Shown piece after piece: positions 1 through 10,330 of a DNA stretch of 64,000 bases. Position 1 is the first letter of the stretch. Each line of letters opens with the position of its first letter. Source of the DNA: Lentinula raphanica (lineage: Eukaryota; Basidiomycota; Agaricomycetes; Agaricales; Omphalotaceae); contig JANVFP010000011.1 of the NCBI GenBank assembly GCA_027919835.1, forward strand, positions 124,001 to 188,000, written 5' to 3'. The translations under genes and the position numbers were made by a program. A model generated the notes under the pieces. The model saw only the letters and a list, made by a program, of their open reading frames with translations, ran no database searches and was not told where the DNA came from.

Positions 1-317
1 AAAGATTCGCAGGTCGCCGTCTATACAAATACGAAGTGAGTCTTTAACTTGACAGTACGAGTTCATTTAGGCTATACCTATACAAATACGAAGTGAGCTA
101 GATAATGTAAGTAAGTAAGGTAGCATATAGTAATGTTCGAGATGTACTCACTCTTTAACTTGACAGTACGAGTTAAAGAGCGGTTATAGAATGTATCGAC
201 TTAAATAGCGTATCGAGAAACCAAATAAACCACTACATACGATCTCGTCCCTATGCACGTCACACCACCGCGTTCCACATCCTCATATCGTCGCCTCGTC
301 CTACCGGATTTCTAACA
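1..317 (-). repeat. 3' LTR of the copia element (truncated by the window edge)
   Basis: It corresponds to 4808-5124 with no difference that I can see. Read on the minus strand it starts TGTTAGAAATCC, with the usual TG end. Inside, a 17-bp motif beginning TACAAATACGAAG occurs twice (near 24 and 81) and a motif beginning CTTTAACTTGACAG occurs twice (near 42 and 153). A perfect 10-bp inverted repeat, CTCTTTAACT / AGTTAAAGAG, lies at 151-180. The stop codon of gag-pol falls inside this LTR. Confidence 0.93.
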
Positions 318-3300
318 CTCCCCCTGGCGACGATACCACCAATCCAGTCCGAGGGCACGCACAAATCGCTGATGAAGATCTTTCGATAACGATTTGGTTA
401 ACAGATCCGCCACGTTATCTTCAGATGCCACCGGAAATATTTCCACTTTCTTTTCTTCGACCTCGTCCCGAATGAAATGGTATCGAACATCAATCGCTTT
501 CGAAATGCCGTGTTCCCGGGTCGTTTCGGATAGACTGATCGCACCAGAGCTGTCACAGAGAATTTGCATCGGAGATTTTCCACCCAATTCGACTTCCGAC
601 AACCAGCTATTCAGCCAGACAGCTTGCTGAACACCCCGCGCCAAAGCAACGTATTCAGCCTCCGTGGAAGACAGGGCAGTGACGGACTGAGGTTTTGAAG
701 ACCAGGAAACAGGCGAACCATTGATGAGAAATACGTAACCGGACACCGATCGACGCGTATGAGGATTACTTGCCCAGTCAGAATCCACGTATCCGATGGG
801 CTTGATTTCAGCAGGCGATTCGAACTTTCGATACACGATCCCATAGTTCATAGTATGTTTGATGTAGCGACAAAGTTTAATGAGAAGATCCCAATGAACC
901 CGAGAAGGAGCGTTTTGAACGGAGGATAGACTAGAGCATGCAAAGACGATGTCAGGACACGTAGACGAAGCGATCCACCAGCAACATCCAAGGAGCCGAC
1001 GGTAAGGCTTGTCTTTCATATAGATTGCTTCTTCTTCGATGTTGTGTAGCGTTGGGGAGACATGGTATTTGGGAGGCAAAGGAGTGTCGATAGGATATAA
1101 ATCGTCCCATATGTTGAAGTATTTGAATGCATTTTCGATGAATGGAGCCTGAGAAATACCGATAGCACCGTCCGGAAAGTATTCGAGCGTAAGTCCAACC
1201 AAGAATTTCTTGTCTTTGACGTCCTTCCAGTCCCAACGATCGAAGTCCGTCATTGATTTCTCTGCTTCTTCTTCGCTCGAGGCCGCTGACCAGATATCGT
1301 CCGTGTGAACTGAGTGAATCGAGTGCGAGCCGGTGATTGGGTCTTTCCGAAATCGGATGCACGGATCAGCTCTGGAGGACTTGAACCCAATACGATGAGC
1401 CTCGCTTTTGAGTTCCTTGAACCAGATATGTCCCGCCTGAGCTAAGCCGTACAGAGGTTTCTTCATTAAGCATACTTTACTCTCCTCCCCCTGCTTAGCA
1501 AAACCGGTCGTTTGCTCCATGTAGATTTTCGGGTGTTCAGGGAGCGATCCGTTGAGGTATGCCGAAGAAAAATCCCACTGTCTGGTGGACCATCCGTTCG
1601 CAGCCGCGCACGCAATGAGGATACGCACCGACTCCATCCGAGCGACCATCGACCAGGTTTTGTCGAAATCTTGTCCCGGACGTTGCATATCACCCCTGGC
1701 TACCCATCGCGCCTTTCTAGCAAGGATCTCACCGACACCGTCCACCTTCAGATCATACACCCACATCCCCTTCAGGATACGCGCTCCCTGTGGACGATCT
1801 ACGAGCTCCCAACAGCCACGATCATTAAGCGAATTGAATTCTTTGTTCATGGGAGGTAGCCATAATTCGGGTTCGTTCATGGCTTGGTTGTATCGTTTTG
1901 GAATGGGGTTTACGGACTTTCCAGCACCCTTCACAGCACTCGCCAGAACCATTATATTGGCCCAGTCCTCGCGATTGGAACGTGCACGTTCCTCATCCTC
2001 CTCGTATTCGCGGGATCGTAACATCGCGTGAGAAGGTGCGGAGCGTCGCGCTGATCGACGGAGGATGATTCCTTCATCATCTTGATGTTGAATTTCAGGA
2101 TTTACTTCCGGCTCGTCGTTCGGAGTATCATCAATGTCCATCGGATCAAGAAGATCGAGAGATGAATCGGCAGAATGATCAGCAGTATCGACCAGGGGAA
2201 GGGGGTAAGTTTTCGTGGATTCAGAGATGGTCCGCGACGGAATACCTTCATCGAATTCTGCGGACCTGACAGGGAAGATGTGTTTGCGGACTGGATCCCA
2301 GATTCTCCATCCACGGCGATCCCAATATCCGACAAGAAAACCTTCAAAAACTTGATCCCCAAGTTTCCCCTCACGACGATCGAGATCTTTAGCGAGTACG
2401 CGAGAACCCCAGCGACGAAGATGAGAGACGTTGATTCGAGCATGTTCCGGGTACCAGGATTGAATAGGGATAACACCAGGTACATGTGAGGTTGGAACCA
2501 TCGATGTGATGTAGCAAAACGCTTCAGCTGCCTCTGCCCAGAACCTCCAGTCCAGACCTGAGTCCTCAATCATCGCCCGCACACCCTCGATGACAGTCCG
2601 ATTCGCGCGTTCAACGACCCCATTTGCTGCCGAGGAACTTTTCGGAACTTTCTCAATAATGATTCCGCGGGACGCTGCCCAGTCGTCCATAGCTTTATTA
2701 TCAAACTCCCGGCCCATATCGATCCTTATGCGCTTGACGGTCTTCCCGGTTTGTTTCTCTGCTTTGTCGACGAACCGAATGACGAGGATGAGAATGGTAG
2801 GAGCTTCCTTGTTGGCTGAAAATGATGGAGAAGGAACACCACTGGCATCGTCGACAGCCAGCATCATATACCAGGCACCTCCCAAGCTCATAGTACGAGA
2901 TTTACCCCAAAGATCTAGATGGATCCGGAAAAGTACTTCCGTGGCTGGAGTAACGATGGAGTCAAAAGGTCTACGAGTTGGTTTCGCGTGTAAGCACGGC
3001 TCACATTTGCCGTTTAAGCTGGAGTCAGTGATGTCAAGTCCATCAACGAGATCCCGACGTTTCATCAGAGCGATGACATTGGTGTTTATGTGAGCGAACC
3101 GCGCGTGCCACATCGCCAGCAAACATAGCTTTCGCAGAGAGGAACCTCCAGCTGCAACAGATATCCCGGTAGCCAGTACTTTTGTCTTCAAAGGTTCATC
3201 TGCCATCGTAACTTGGTACAACCTGTGACTACCCCGGTTCATCGCGAGCTTCCCGTCGACAATCAACGCGCCAGACTTCGGATCTCTAACTTCTAGAACC

Positions 3301-4718
3301 CCTTGACCCCAAGAGCCGACAAAACCTCGGGCGTCAAACGCCGGTATCGAGAGAAGATTCATCGAGAAGGAAGGAGTGAAGAGGGCAGCCATTCTTAGCG
3401 TACGAGTAGAGCTGTCAGAGTTCCTAACGTTGAATTGAACGATTCCGTATCCTTCGATGCTAAACTTCCCAGAGTCTCCCTCAGCAGCCATTCGCCCAAA
3501 CGATTGACGTGGTGTGAATGATGTGAACAAATGACGGTCGCGAATACAACATTCCGACGCTGCGCTATCGAGGAAAGTGGGAGAAGACGATGATTGTTCA
3601 TTCGAAGTAGCTAAAACACTGGTATACGGATATGGTAGGTCATTCTCCCCAATACTCTCACTGATGGAATCCTTTAGAATGGAAGAAGTCTCCCTTGAAT
3701 GTCTAAAGGATACCATGTCAGCTTTAGTAGCAAGAGCATGGAAGAATGCCGTACCGCCGACGTCGGAGCCCAAGTCGACAACAACGTTCGACAACGCAGC
3801 GGTTGGCGCAGAGGAAGGAGCAGCCGGGGCTGTATTAGTGGAAGCGTTCATGTCGAAGTTCCTGGGAGGCTTCCACCAAGCGGGCGCGTGCCCTTGCATT
3901 CCTCCTCCAGGGGCGTAGCAGCGAGGCTTGGAGTGACCACGGCGGTTACAGTTCGCACAACGGAGGACATTGTTGGGACGATTGGTCGCATTGGCAAGCG
4001 CAGATGGAATGGGAGGAGGAGGAGGACGACTATCTCCAACGCTGTTGTTGACCAGATCTTTACGAAGCTGAATCTCGATAAGACTCGCATAGATCTCGCT
4101 GTAGGATTTCCCCGCGTAGTTCTGGATGATCCACGCGTAGGAATCCGTCGGAGGCAAACCGGTGAGGAATTGCGACGCAAGATCGTCATCGGTGATCGAG
4201 CATCCAACCTCGTTCGCTTCGGACTTCAAACGTTCAAGGTTGCTGAAGTATACGTCAAAACGATCACCGTCGTTGAATCGCAAACCCTTGAAGCGTTCCT
4301 TGGCGATGGTCTGCGCTGCACTGGTACGCGGATTGTACTTAGCGAGAATCTTGTTCCACATCTCGAGAGCTGACTGATTGGGAGCGAGGCCGATGCCACG
4401 GGGGTCCTTGACATTAAGGAAGATGATAGCCGCCAAGCGGGCGTTCCTAAGGTCCCATTCGTTGGTCGAGGGAGACATGGAGTTATTCGAGGTAGGACAA
4501 GCGATCACCGGTTGACCAGATGTAGCGCCAGCGGCCAAGAGGTCCGGAGTGGTATTAGCGATTGGGCGAGTGATGGATCCGTCGATATATCCTTCGAGCC
4601 CGTACCCACGGGCGATACTCACAATAGAGTTGCTGAAAGCCAGAAAGTTCATTACGCTGTCCACTTGGCGAGATTCGGCAAAAGTCTGGATCGGAGGAAG
4701 TACGCTGGCGTTCGACAT
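312..4718 (-). CDS. Copia gag-pol polyprotein
   Basis: One uninterrupted frame of about 1468 aa. I place the start at the ATG at 4718 because the frame upstream of it has only a GTG. In order: a gag domain; a CCHC zinc knuckle (CANCNRRGHSKPRC, residues about 254-267); a protease with FLDSAASE in place of the usual D-S/T-G; a GAG-pre-integrase HHCC zinc domain (HARFAHIN then CEPC); an integrase core with HLDLWG, IDMGREFD and NGVVERANRT carrying the D,D,E residues; a reverse transcriptase (RQWDFSSAYLNG) whose catalytic box reads HTDD rather than YVDD; and a C-terminal RNase H (GYVDSDWA, STEAEY, ADLLTK). No internal stop or frameshift is seen. Gag and Pol lie in one frame, as in many copia elements. 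The stop lies 6 bases inside the LTR. Confidence 0.95.
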   Translation of the reverse strand: MSNASVLPPIQTFAESRQVDSVMNFLAFSNSIVSIARGYGLEGYIDGSITRPIANTTPDLLAAGATSGQPVIACPTSNNSMSPSTNEWDLRNARLAAIIFLNVKDPRGIGLAPNQSALEMWNKILAKYNPRTSAAQTIAKERFKGLRFNDGDRFDVYFSNLERLKSEANEVGCSITDDDLASQFLTGLPPTDSYAWIIQNYAGKSYSEIYASLIEIQLRKDLVNNSVGDSRPPPPPIPSALANATNRPNNVLRCANCNRRGHSKPRCYAPGGGMQGHAPAWWKPPRNFDMNASTNTAPAAPSSAPTAALSNVVVDLGSDVGGTAFFHALATKADMVSFRHSRETSSILKDSISESIGENDLPYPYTSVLATSNEQSSSSPTFLDSAASECCIRDRHLFTSFTPRQSFGRMAAEGDSGKFSIEGYGIVQFNVRNSDSSTRTLRMAALFTPSFSMNLLSIPAFDARGFVGSWGQGVLEVRDPKSGALIVDGKLAMNRGSHRLYQVTMADEPLKTKVLATGISVAAGGSSLRKLCLLAMWHARFAHINTNVIALMKRRDLVDGLDITDSSLNGKCEPCLHAKPTRRPFDSIVTPATEVLFRIHLDLWGKSRTMSLGGAWYMMLAVDDASGVPSPSFSANKEAPTILILVIRFVDKAEKQTGKTVKRIRIDMGREFDNKAMDDWAASRGIIIEKVPKSSSAANGVVERANRTVIEGVRAMIEDSGLDWRFWAEAAEAFCYITSMVPTSHVPGVIPIQSWYPEHARINVSHLRRWGSRVLAKDLDRREGKLGDQVFEGFLVGYWDRRGWRIWDPVRKHIFPVRSAEFDEGIPSRTISESTKTYPLPLVDTADHSADSSLDLLDPMDIDDTPNDEPEVNPEIQHQDDEGIILRRSARRSAPSHAMLRSREYEEDEERARSNREDWANIMVLASAVKGAGKSVNPIPKRYNQAMNEPELWLPPMNKEFNSLNDRGCWELVDRPQGARILKGMWVYDLKVDGVGEILARKARWVARGDMQRPGQDFDKTWSMVARMESVRILIACAAANGWSTRQWDFSSAYLNGSLPEHPKIYMEQTTGFAKQGEESKVCLMKKPLYGLAQAGHIWFKELKSEAHRIGFKSSRADPCIRFRKDPITGSHSIHSVHTDDIWSAASSEEEAEKSMTDFDRWDWKDVKDKKFLVGLTLEYFPDGAIGISQAPFIENAFKYFNIWDDLYPIDTPLPPKYHVSPTLHNIEEEAIYMKDKPYRRLLGCCWWIASSTCPDIVFACSSLSSVQNAPSRVHWDLLIKLCRYIKHTMNYGIVYRKFESPAEIKPIGYVDSDWASNPHTRRSVSGYVFLINGSPVSWSSKPQSVTALSSTEAEYVALARGVQQAVWLNSWLSEVELGGKSPMQILCDSSGAISLSETTREHGISKAIDVRYHFIRDEVEEKKVEIFPVASEDNVADLLTKSLSKDLHQRFVRALGLDWWYRRQGEC
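318..327 (-). other. Polypurine tract of the copia element
   Basis: On the minus strand the bases next to the 3' LTR read CCAGGGGGAG, followed directly by TGTTAG. A purine run abutting the 3' LTR is the normal plus-strand priming site in LTR retrotransposons. Confidence 0.75.
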
Positions 4719-4784
4719 CTTCACAGATGATGTTCAATGGCGAGTTCGGTACGAAGTTGATACGAGTTCGGTAAGGCTTAATAT

Positions 4785-4796
4785 CGCTGCTCTGAC
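4785..4796 (-). other. Probable primer binding site next to the 5' LTR
   Basis: Just inside the 5' LTR the minus strand reads GTCAGAGCAGCG. TCAGAGC matches the core of the initiator-tRNA-Met-type primer sites common in copia elements (family pattern TATCAGAGC). The match is short, so the tRNA assignment is tentative. Confidence 0.45.
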
Positions 4797-5124
4797 TGCG
4801 AATCTATAAAGATTCGCAGGTCGCCGTCTATACAAATACGAAGTGAGTCTTTAACTTGACAGTACGAGTTCATTTAGGCTATACCTATACAAATACGAAG
4901 TGAGCTAGATAATGTAAGTAAGTAAGGTAGCATATAGTAATGTTCGAGATGTACTCACTCTTTAACTTGACAGTACGAGTTAAAGAGCGGTTATAGAATG
5001 TATCGACTTAAATAGCGTATCGAGAAACCAAATAAACCACTACATACGATCTCGTCCCTATGCACGTCACACCACCGCGTTCCACATCCTCATATCGTCG
5101 CCTCGTCCTACCGGATTTCTAACA
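4797..5124 (-). repeat. 5' LTR of the copia element
   Basis: Complete LTR of 328 bp on the minus strand, with TG at its 5' end (5124) and CA at its 3' end (4797). It matches 1-317 exactly where the two can be compared. Its inner end forms a perfect palindromic arm pair, TGCGAATCT / AGATTCGCA (4797-4818). The 10-bp hairpin CTCTTTAACT / AGTTAAAGAG is at 4958-4987. The element promoter should lie here, but I see no certain TATA box. Confidence 0.92.
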
Positions 5125-5904
5125 ATTCCAGCCAATTCCAGCATTTTTTCTTTGGCATTTCAAATCGAGAAATGTCATTTGTACATATAATTCATAATTA
5201 CAATGATCTGCTGTGATAGTCCTATCATACAGCATCTAATGAGTATATACCGATGGTTTTTAGTGCTGTAATTGGAGTGATACAGTTTCTGAAAAGAAAA
5301 TATGGTTCTCACATTCCGAGTTGTCGGAAATTGCCTTCGTACACTGTAGTCGAGTTGTACTGGAATACCACGTAGGTTTCAAGGAACACTTCTGTTGTTA
5401 GGTTAAACATACTCTATGCATTGTTTTTGGGTATTGCACGAAGTTCAGCTGTTATACATACAGTCAGCCATCATCCCGAGGCAGGCCAATAATAAGTGTG
5501 TACTGTGTTTCAGTCTTCAGATGACCTTCGACTGTGAGGCGTTCTTGAGGCTGACACTCTTACTCTCTAGCAACCTCCTTACTTAAAGTATTGAGACCAG
5601 CCTGAGGGGTCAAGCTCGTGGCTCTTAATCGCCATCTGAGTGTAGAAAATATCCAAGGGAAGAGCTCACTGATCATTCCCGAGCAGGAAGAAACCATCGT
5701 GTGGTGAACTTCAAAAAAAAGTTGAATGGAACCGGGCCGGACTTTCCGCTATGCTTGACGTGTCGAAATCGAGGGGACACGACCTCACTTCTTTCTCACT
5801 ACATACCAACTCTCACCTTTCTTTCCCTACAAACGTTCAAACGTTCACCGCTCGTAGCACAGATACAAACAGATCTCACTCTTTCTTCTAACATTCAACA
5901 AAAA
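5125..5904. other. Spacer between the retrotransposon and RAMP4
   Basis: No convincing ORF or RNA gene. The last 120 bases are pyrimidine-rich (CTTTCTTTCC, CTCTTTCTTC) and end in an A-rich stretch before the RAMP4 ATG, as expected of a fungal core promoter and 5' leader. Confidence 0.5.
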
Positions 5905-6227
5905 ATGGTAAGGCCAATGCTTGATCGTTGAAACCTATCTTGAAAAAATTCACTCACAAATGATCCATCACTTATAGCCGAGCGAATTCGAAATGAGAAA
6001 GAGGAACGAAAAGTTCGTGCAGGATGCACGAGAGGGGAAAAAGCCGACGCATATGTCGAGGCAGGAGAAACTTGCTAAACGGAGTCCGATAGGGACGTGG
6101 GCGTTGGGTGTCATTGTGTTTGTTGTAATGGGAGGAGGTACGCGTCCTTGGTCACTCGTAGTTCAACGTTTACTGACTGACTGACACGCCAGTGTTATTC
6201 GAACTTGCACGGCTGATATTCCTGTAA
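5905..6227 (+). CDS. RAMP4: RAMP4/SERP1-like stress-associated ER membrane protein (Ysy6 family)
   Basis: A 65-aa protein from three exons: 5905-5907 (only the ATG), 5978-6137 and 6193-6227, with introns GTAAGG...TAG and GTACGC...CAG. The family acts at the Sec61 translocon and protects nascent membrane proteins during ER stress. Visible hallmarks are the basic N-terminus (MRKRNEKF), the conserved KKPTHMSRQEKLAKRSPIG stretch and one C-terminal membrane segment (WALGVIVFVVMGGVLFELAR). Length matches the family (about 65 aa). The initiator codon standing alone as an exon is unusual but fits, because the second exon continues with PSEFEMRKRN in frame. Confidence 0.9.
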
Positions 6228-6502
6228 ACGCGCCTCCGAATGGGCGAATCCTCGTTCTTCGTTACCTCTTCATTTCTCGGACGTTCCGCTCTTGGTATAT
6301 GCTACATACTTCCGCAGAGTGGAGAGACAGTTTGCCACTGTGATTGGCAATGTACTACCAGCTGGATGTATAGGTCCATAAGTTGCTCTCTATTTATTTC
6401 GCTGATCTTCCCATACGATGGATTGCTATGAAGCCCAGCTGGCTAATACAAGTTCAAGAATAAGATTACCAAAACATCGAACGTTCAGACGAAAGCATTA
6501 CT

Positions 6503-8363
<1,861 letters not shown>

Positions 8364-8699
8364 GGATTGAGAGATACGAAGATGGTGGTATGAAGGAAAA
8401 GAGGCGCGAAGTTCGCGACAAACTCGTTCTCACGATTTAGCGCAAGGTTCAAGCTTCGTTCAAGCAATCTTTCGAAAGTTATACGACCATTGCACACTAA
8501 CTACACCCAGCTCCTCTTTCGATTGGCATTCAACAAATCAGATTGTAAGCATGAACATAGGCGGAGAGCTGGAAGGCTATGTGAAGTTGCAGGTCGTACG
8601 ACACGTCGATGGAGTCTAATCTGAGTATTAGAGGTCCAAAAATCTCTAGTTCATCAACGCAACGAAGCAAAAAGATGAAATGGGATGAATGAGTATATA
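8364..8699. other. Spacer: HAT2 5' flank and 3' flank of ATP synthase subunit e
   Basis: No ORF or RNA gene recognised. It should contain the HAT2 promoter and 5' leader. The stretch near 8430-8530 is mildly pyrimidine-rich towards 8520, with no clear TATA box. Confidence 0.4.
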
Positions 8700-9101
8700 T
8701 TATGTTGCCTTTTCCCATTTTGCTATAAGCTTCTCTAGGTCAAACCGAGGGTCTTCTGGATCGGTGATAACTAGAACGATTCAAAGAATCAGACAAAACC
8801 GTTTGCACCGAGGGAAACAACGAAAACGAAGAACTCACCGTCATCCGAAGGTTTTGCAGCAGCCTGTTTATTTTTCCATGCCTCTTTCGCTTCAGCTATT
8901 AAATGTTCTCTGTCATGAGCTGCGTGTTGCACTTTGCTCTCGTTGTGAGCCGCCTGGAGTGTCCGTCGATGGTAGAACCCGTAGAAGACGCCAGCAAAGA
9001 GAGCAGAATATCGAGCGACCTGTGGTTCGATTGAGAAATGCTAGAGCCGAGTTGAACTGACTTGGGAAAGGACAGCTCACGTTTACTGTCGGTGAGACCA
9101 T
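8700..9101 (-). CDS. ATP21: Mitochondrial F1Fo ATP synthase subunit e (ATP21/Tim11)
   Basis: Three exons (9101-9081, 9019-8839, 8770-8700) give a 90-aa protein. It starts MVSPTVNVARYSALFAGVFYG, with the short N-terminal transmembrane segment carrying the GxxxG-type dimer motif (GVFYGFYHRR). A charged helix follows (EHLIAEAKEAWKNKQ), and the C-terminus is DPEDPRFDLEKLIAKWEKAT. Subunit e lies in the inner membrane and promotes ATP synthase dimerisation and cristae shape. Length and features agree with fungal subunit e. Introns are GTGAGC...CAG and GTGAGT...TAG. Confidence 0.88.
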
Positions 9102-9249
9102 GGTTTGCCAAAAGTCGTAGATTCAACGGCAAGCGAGTGGAATTATTAGGGAGATAGACCTCTAGAGATAGGTCTGGAGTTCAATTCCGTATATTAGATT
9201 GCATGTAGCGTAGTATGAAACGAAAACTCACCAAGGTCTTGCTACGAAA

Positions 9250-10020
9250 GATGAGGGGAAAGAAAAAGAGGTTTACGGAGGTCCGGAGGATTTCGGGCCT
9301 CGACCCTTCCCGCTTCCCGTACGGACATTGGCCGCGACAACATCTGAAGACACGAAGTTCACTCTTGCAACTGATTAGGATATGCTAAGCCCCAAATACG
9401 TCTCTTGGAGTCTCTTGAGAATCAGAACAACCTGGTGCTTGGGTACGAATAAAATTTGTTCAAGGACTTTGTGTGGAGGTTTAAAATAAGCGCTCAAGAA
9501 GCGCTGAAGCGGACGGAAGTCTTGCCGAAAGCTGCCGACGTGCTCTATTTCACTAACTTCCACCTCAGTTCCACCTCGACTCGAGCGACTTGCTTCCCAT
9601 TGGAATTCTGAAATTTTACGCGTCGAGTACGGATCTCTATGGATAACCTGTATCCTAGACTTCCATGAAGCCATGATTGATAATCATTAGGCCAACTAAC
9701 GGGCCATCGGAGGGTTGAGAGAGTTATGCCAGTCATAAGGGCAGTGAAACCCAGGAGACGAACGAGGCGCCAGGCAGCAGGTGGTTAGGCATATCATATG
9801 CTTCAGAACCAATGAGTGCTCCATATATTGCTTGTTGACTGTCTAAGCTGATCTTTTGCAGCAATACTGATGTACTACAGGCCTGGCTAGTCAAAGCCGA
9901 ACGCCGATAGAAAGAAACACCTCAGGGAAGGACCAGAACAGGCTCATCAACATCTCTACTCAGAGGCGGTGTGGGTTGGAACTCCGCAAAGTTGGCAAGA
10001 TAAATAGTAGACCAGGCAAA
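9250..10020 (+). promoter_or_regulatory. Family A promoter module (copy upstream of the two-domain gene)
   Basis: This block is collinear with 12440-13125 and, in pieces, with the inverted regions 28840-29290 and 31400-31920. Shared landmarks in order: GTTTACGGAGGTCCGGAG (about 9272); the inverted repeat AGCGCTCAAGAAGCGCT (9489-9505); CCATCGGAGGGTTGA near 9712; AAGAAACACCTCA near 9914; GGAACTCCGCAAA near 9978; and a TATA-like AGATAAATAG near 9999. The transcription leader begins about 100 bases further down. The labels come from repetition between copies, not from any known factor. Confidence 0.6.
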
Positions 10021-10112
10021 CGAACCAGCGTATAATCCATCTCTCGTCTTCGGTCGTCTGTTTTCATGACCTTTCGTCTCTCATCCACGGTTTTTGCATT
10101 TTCTTCATCGCC

Positions 10113-10190
10113 TTACTTCAACGCTGGTCCGGTAAGCACTTGACAGTCGTCCTTTCCCCACCAAAGGCTTAATTATATGTACAGTTGAAA
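10113..10190 (+). promoter_or_regulatory. Spliced 5' leader of the family A gene at 10331
   Basis: TTACTTCAACGCTGGTCCG is followed by a canonical intron, GTAAGC...ACAG (10132-10184, 53 nt), then TTGAAAC. The same junction is found at five other family A leaders in this window, which supports a real spliced 5' untranslated exon. Confidence 0.7.
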
Positions 10191-10330
10191 CAAAATCTTA
10201 GTCGTATACGACCCGTGCTTCCAACAATATCCTCTATTATCCTCCGGTCCTTGGGCTTATCAATCCTTTAACATCCTACCGAACAGGACCTTCATTCATC
10301 GCTGCCTTCTTCTCCATCGAATTACCCCGA

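Larger units (their letters stand above)
1..5124 (-). mobile_element. Ty1/copia LTR retrotransposon, apparently full length and young
   Basis: Two LTR copies flank a single long gag-pol reading frame on the minus strand. The part of the left LTR inside the window (1-317) matches the right LTR (4808-5124) base for base by eye, so the insertion looks recent. A purine-rich tract abuts the 3' LTR and a primer-binding-like sequence abuts the 5' LTR. The order gag zinc knuckle, protease, integrase, reverse transcriptase, RNase H is the Ty1/copia (Pseudoviridae) order. The outer edge of the left LTR lies just outside the window, about 11 bases away, so the target-site duplication cannot be tested; the bases right of the element are ATTCC. 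Confidence 0.95.

Noticed and set aside
394..4730. Many plus-strand ORFs inside the copia element (for example 3699-4373 and 2590-3093)
   Set aside because: They are shadows of the long minus-strand gag-pol frame and show no domain of their own.
9150..9200. GGAGTTCAATTCC, resembling a tRNA B box
   Set aside because: No acceptor stem, A box or cloverleaf can be drawn around it.
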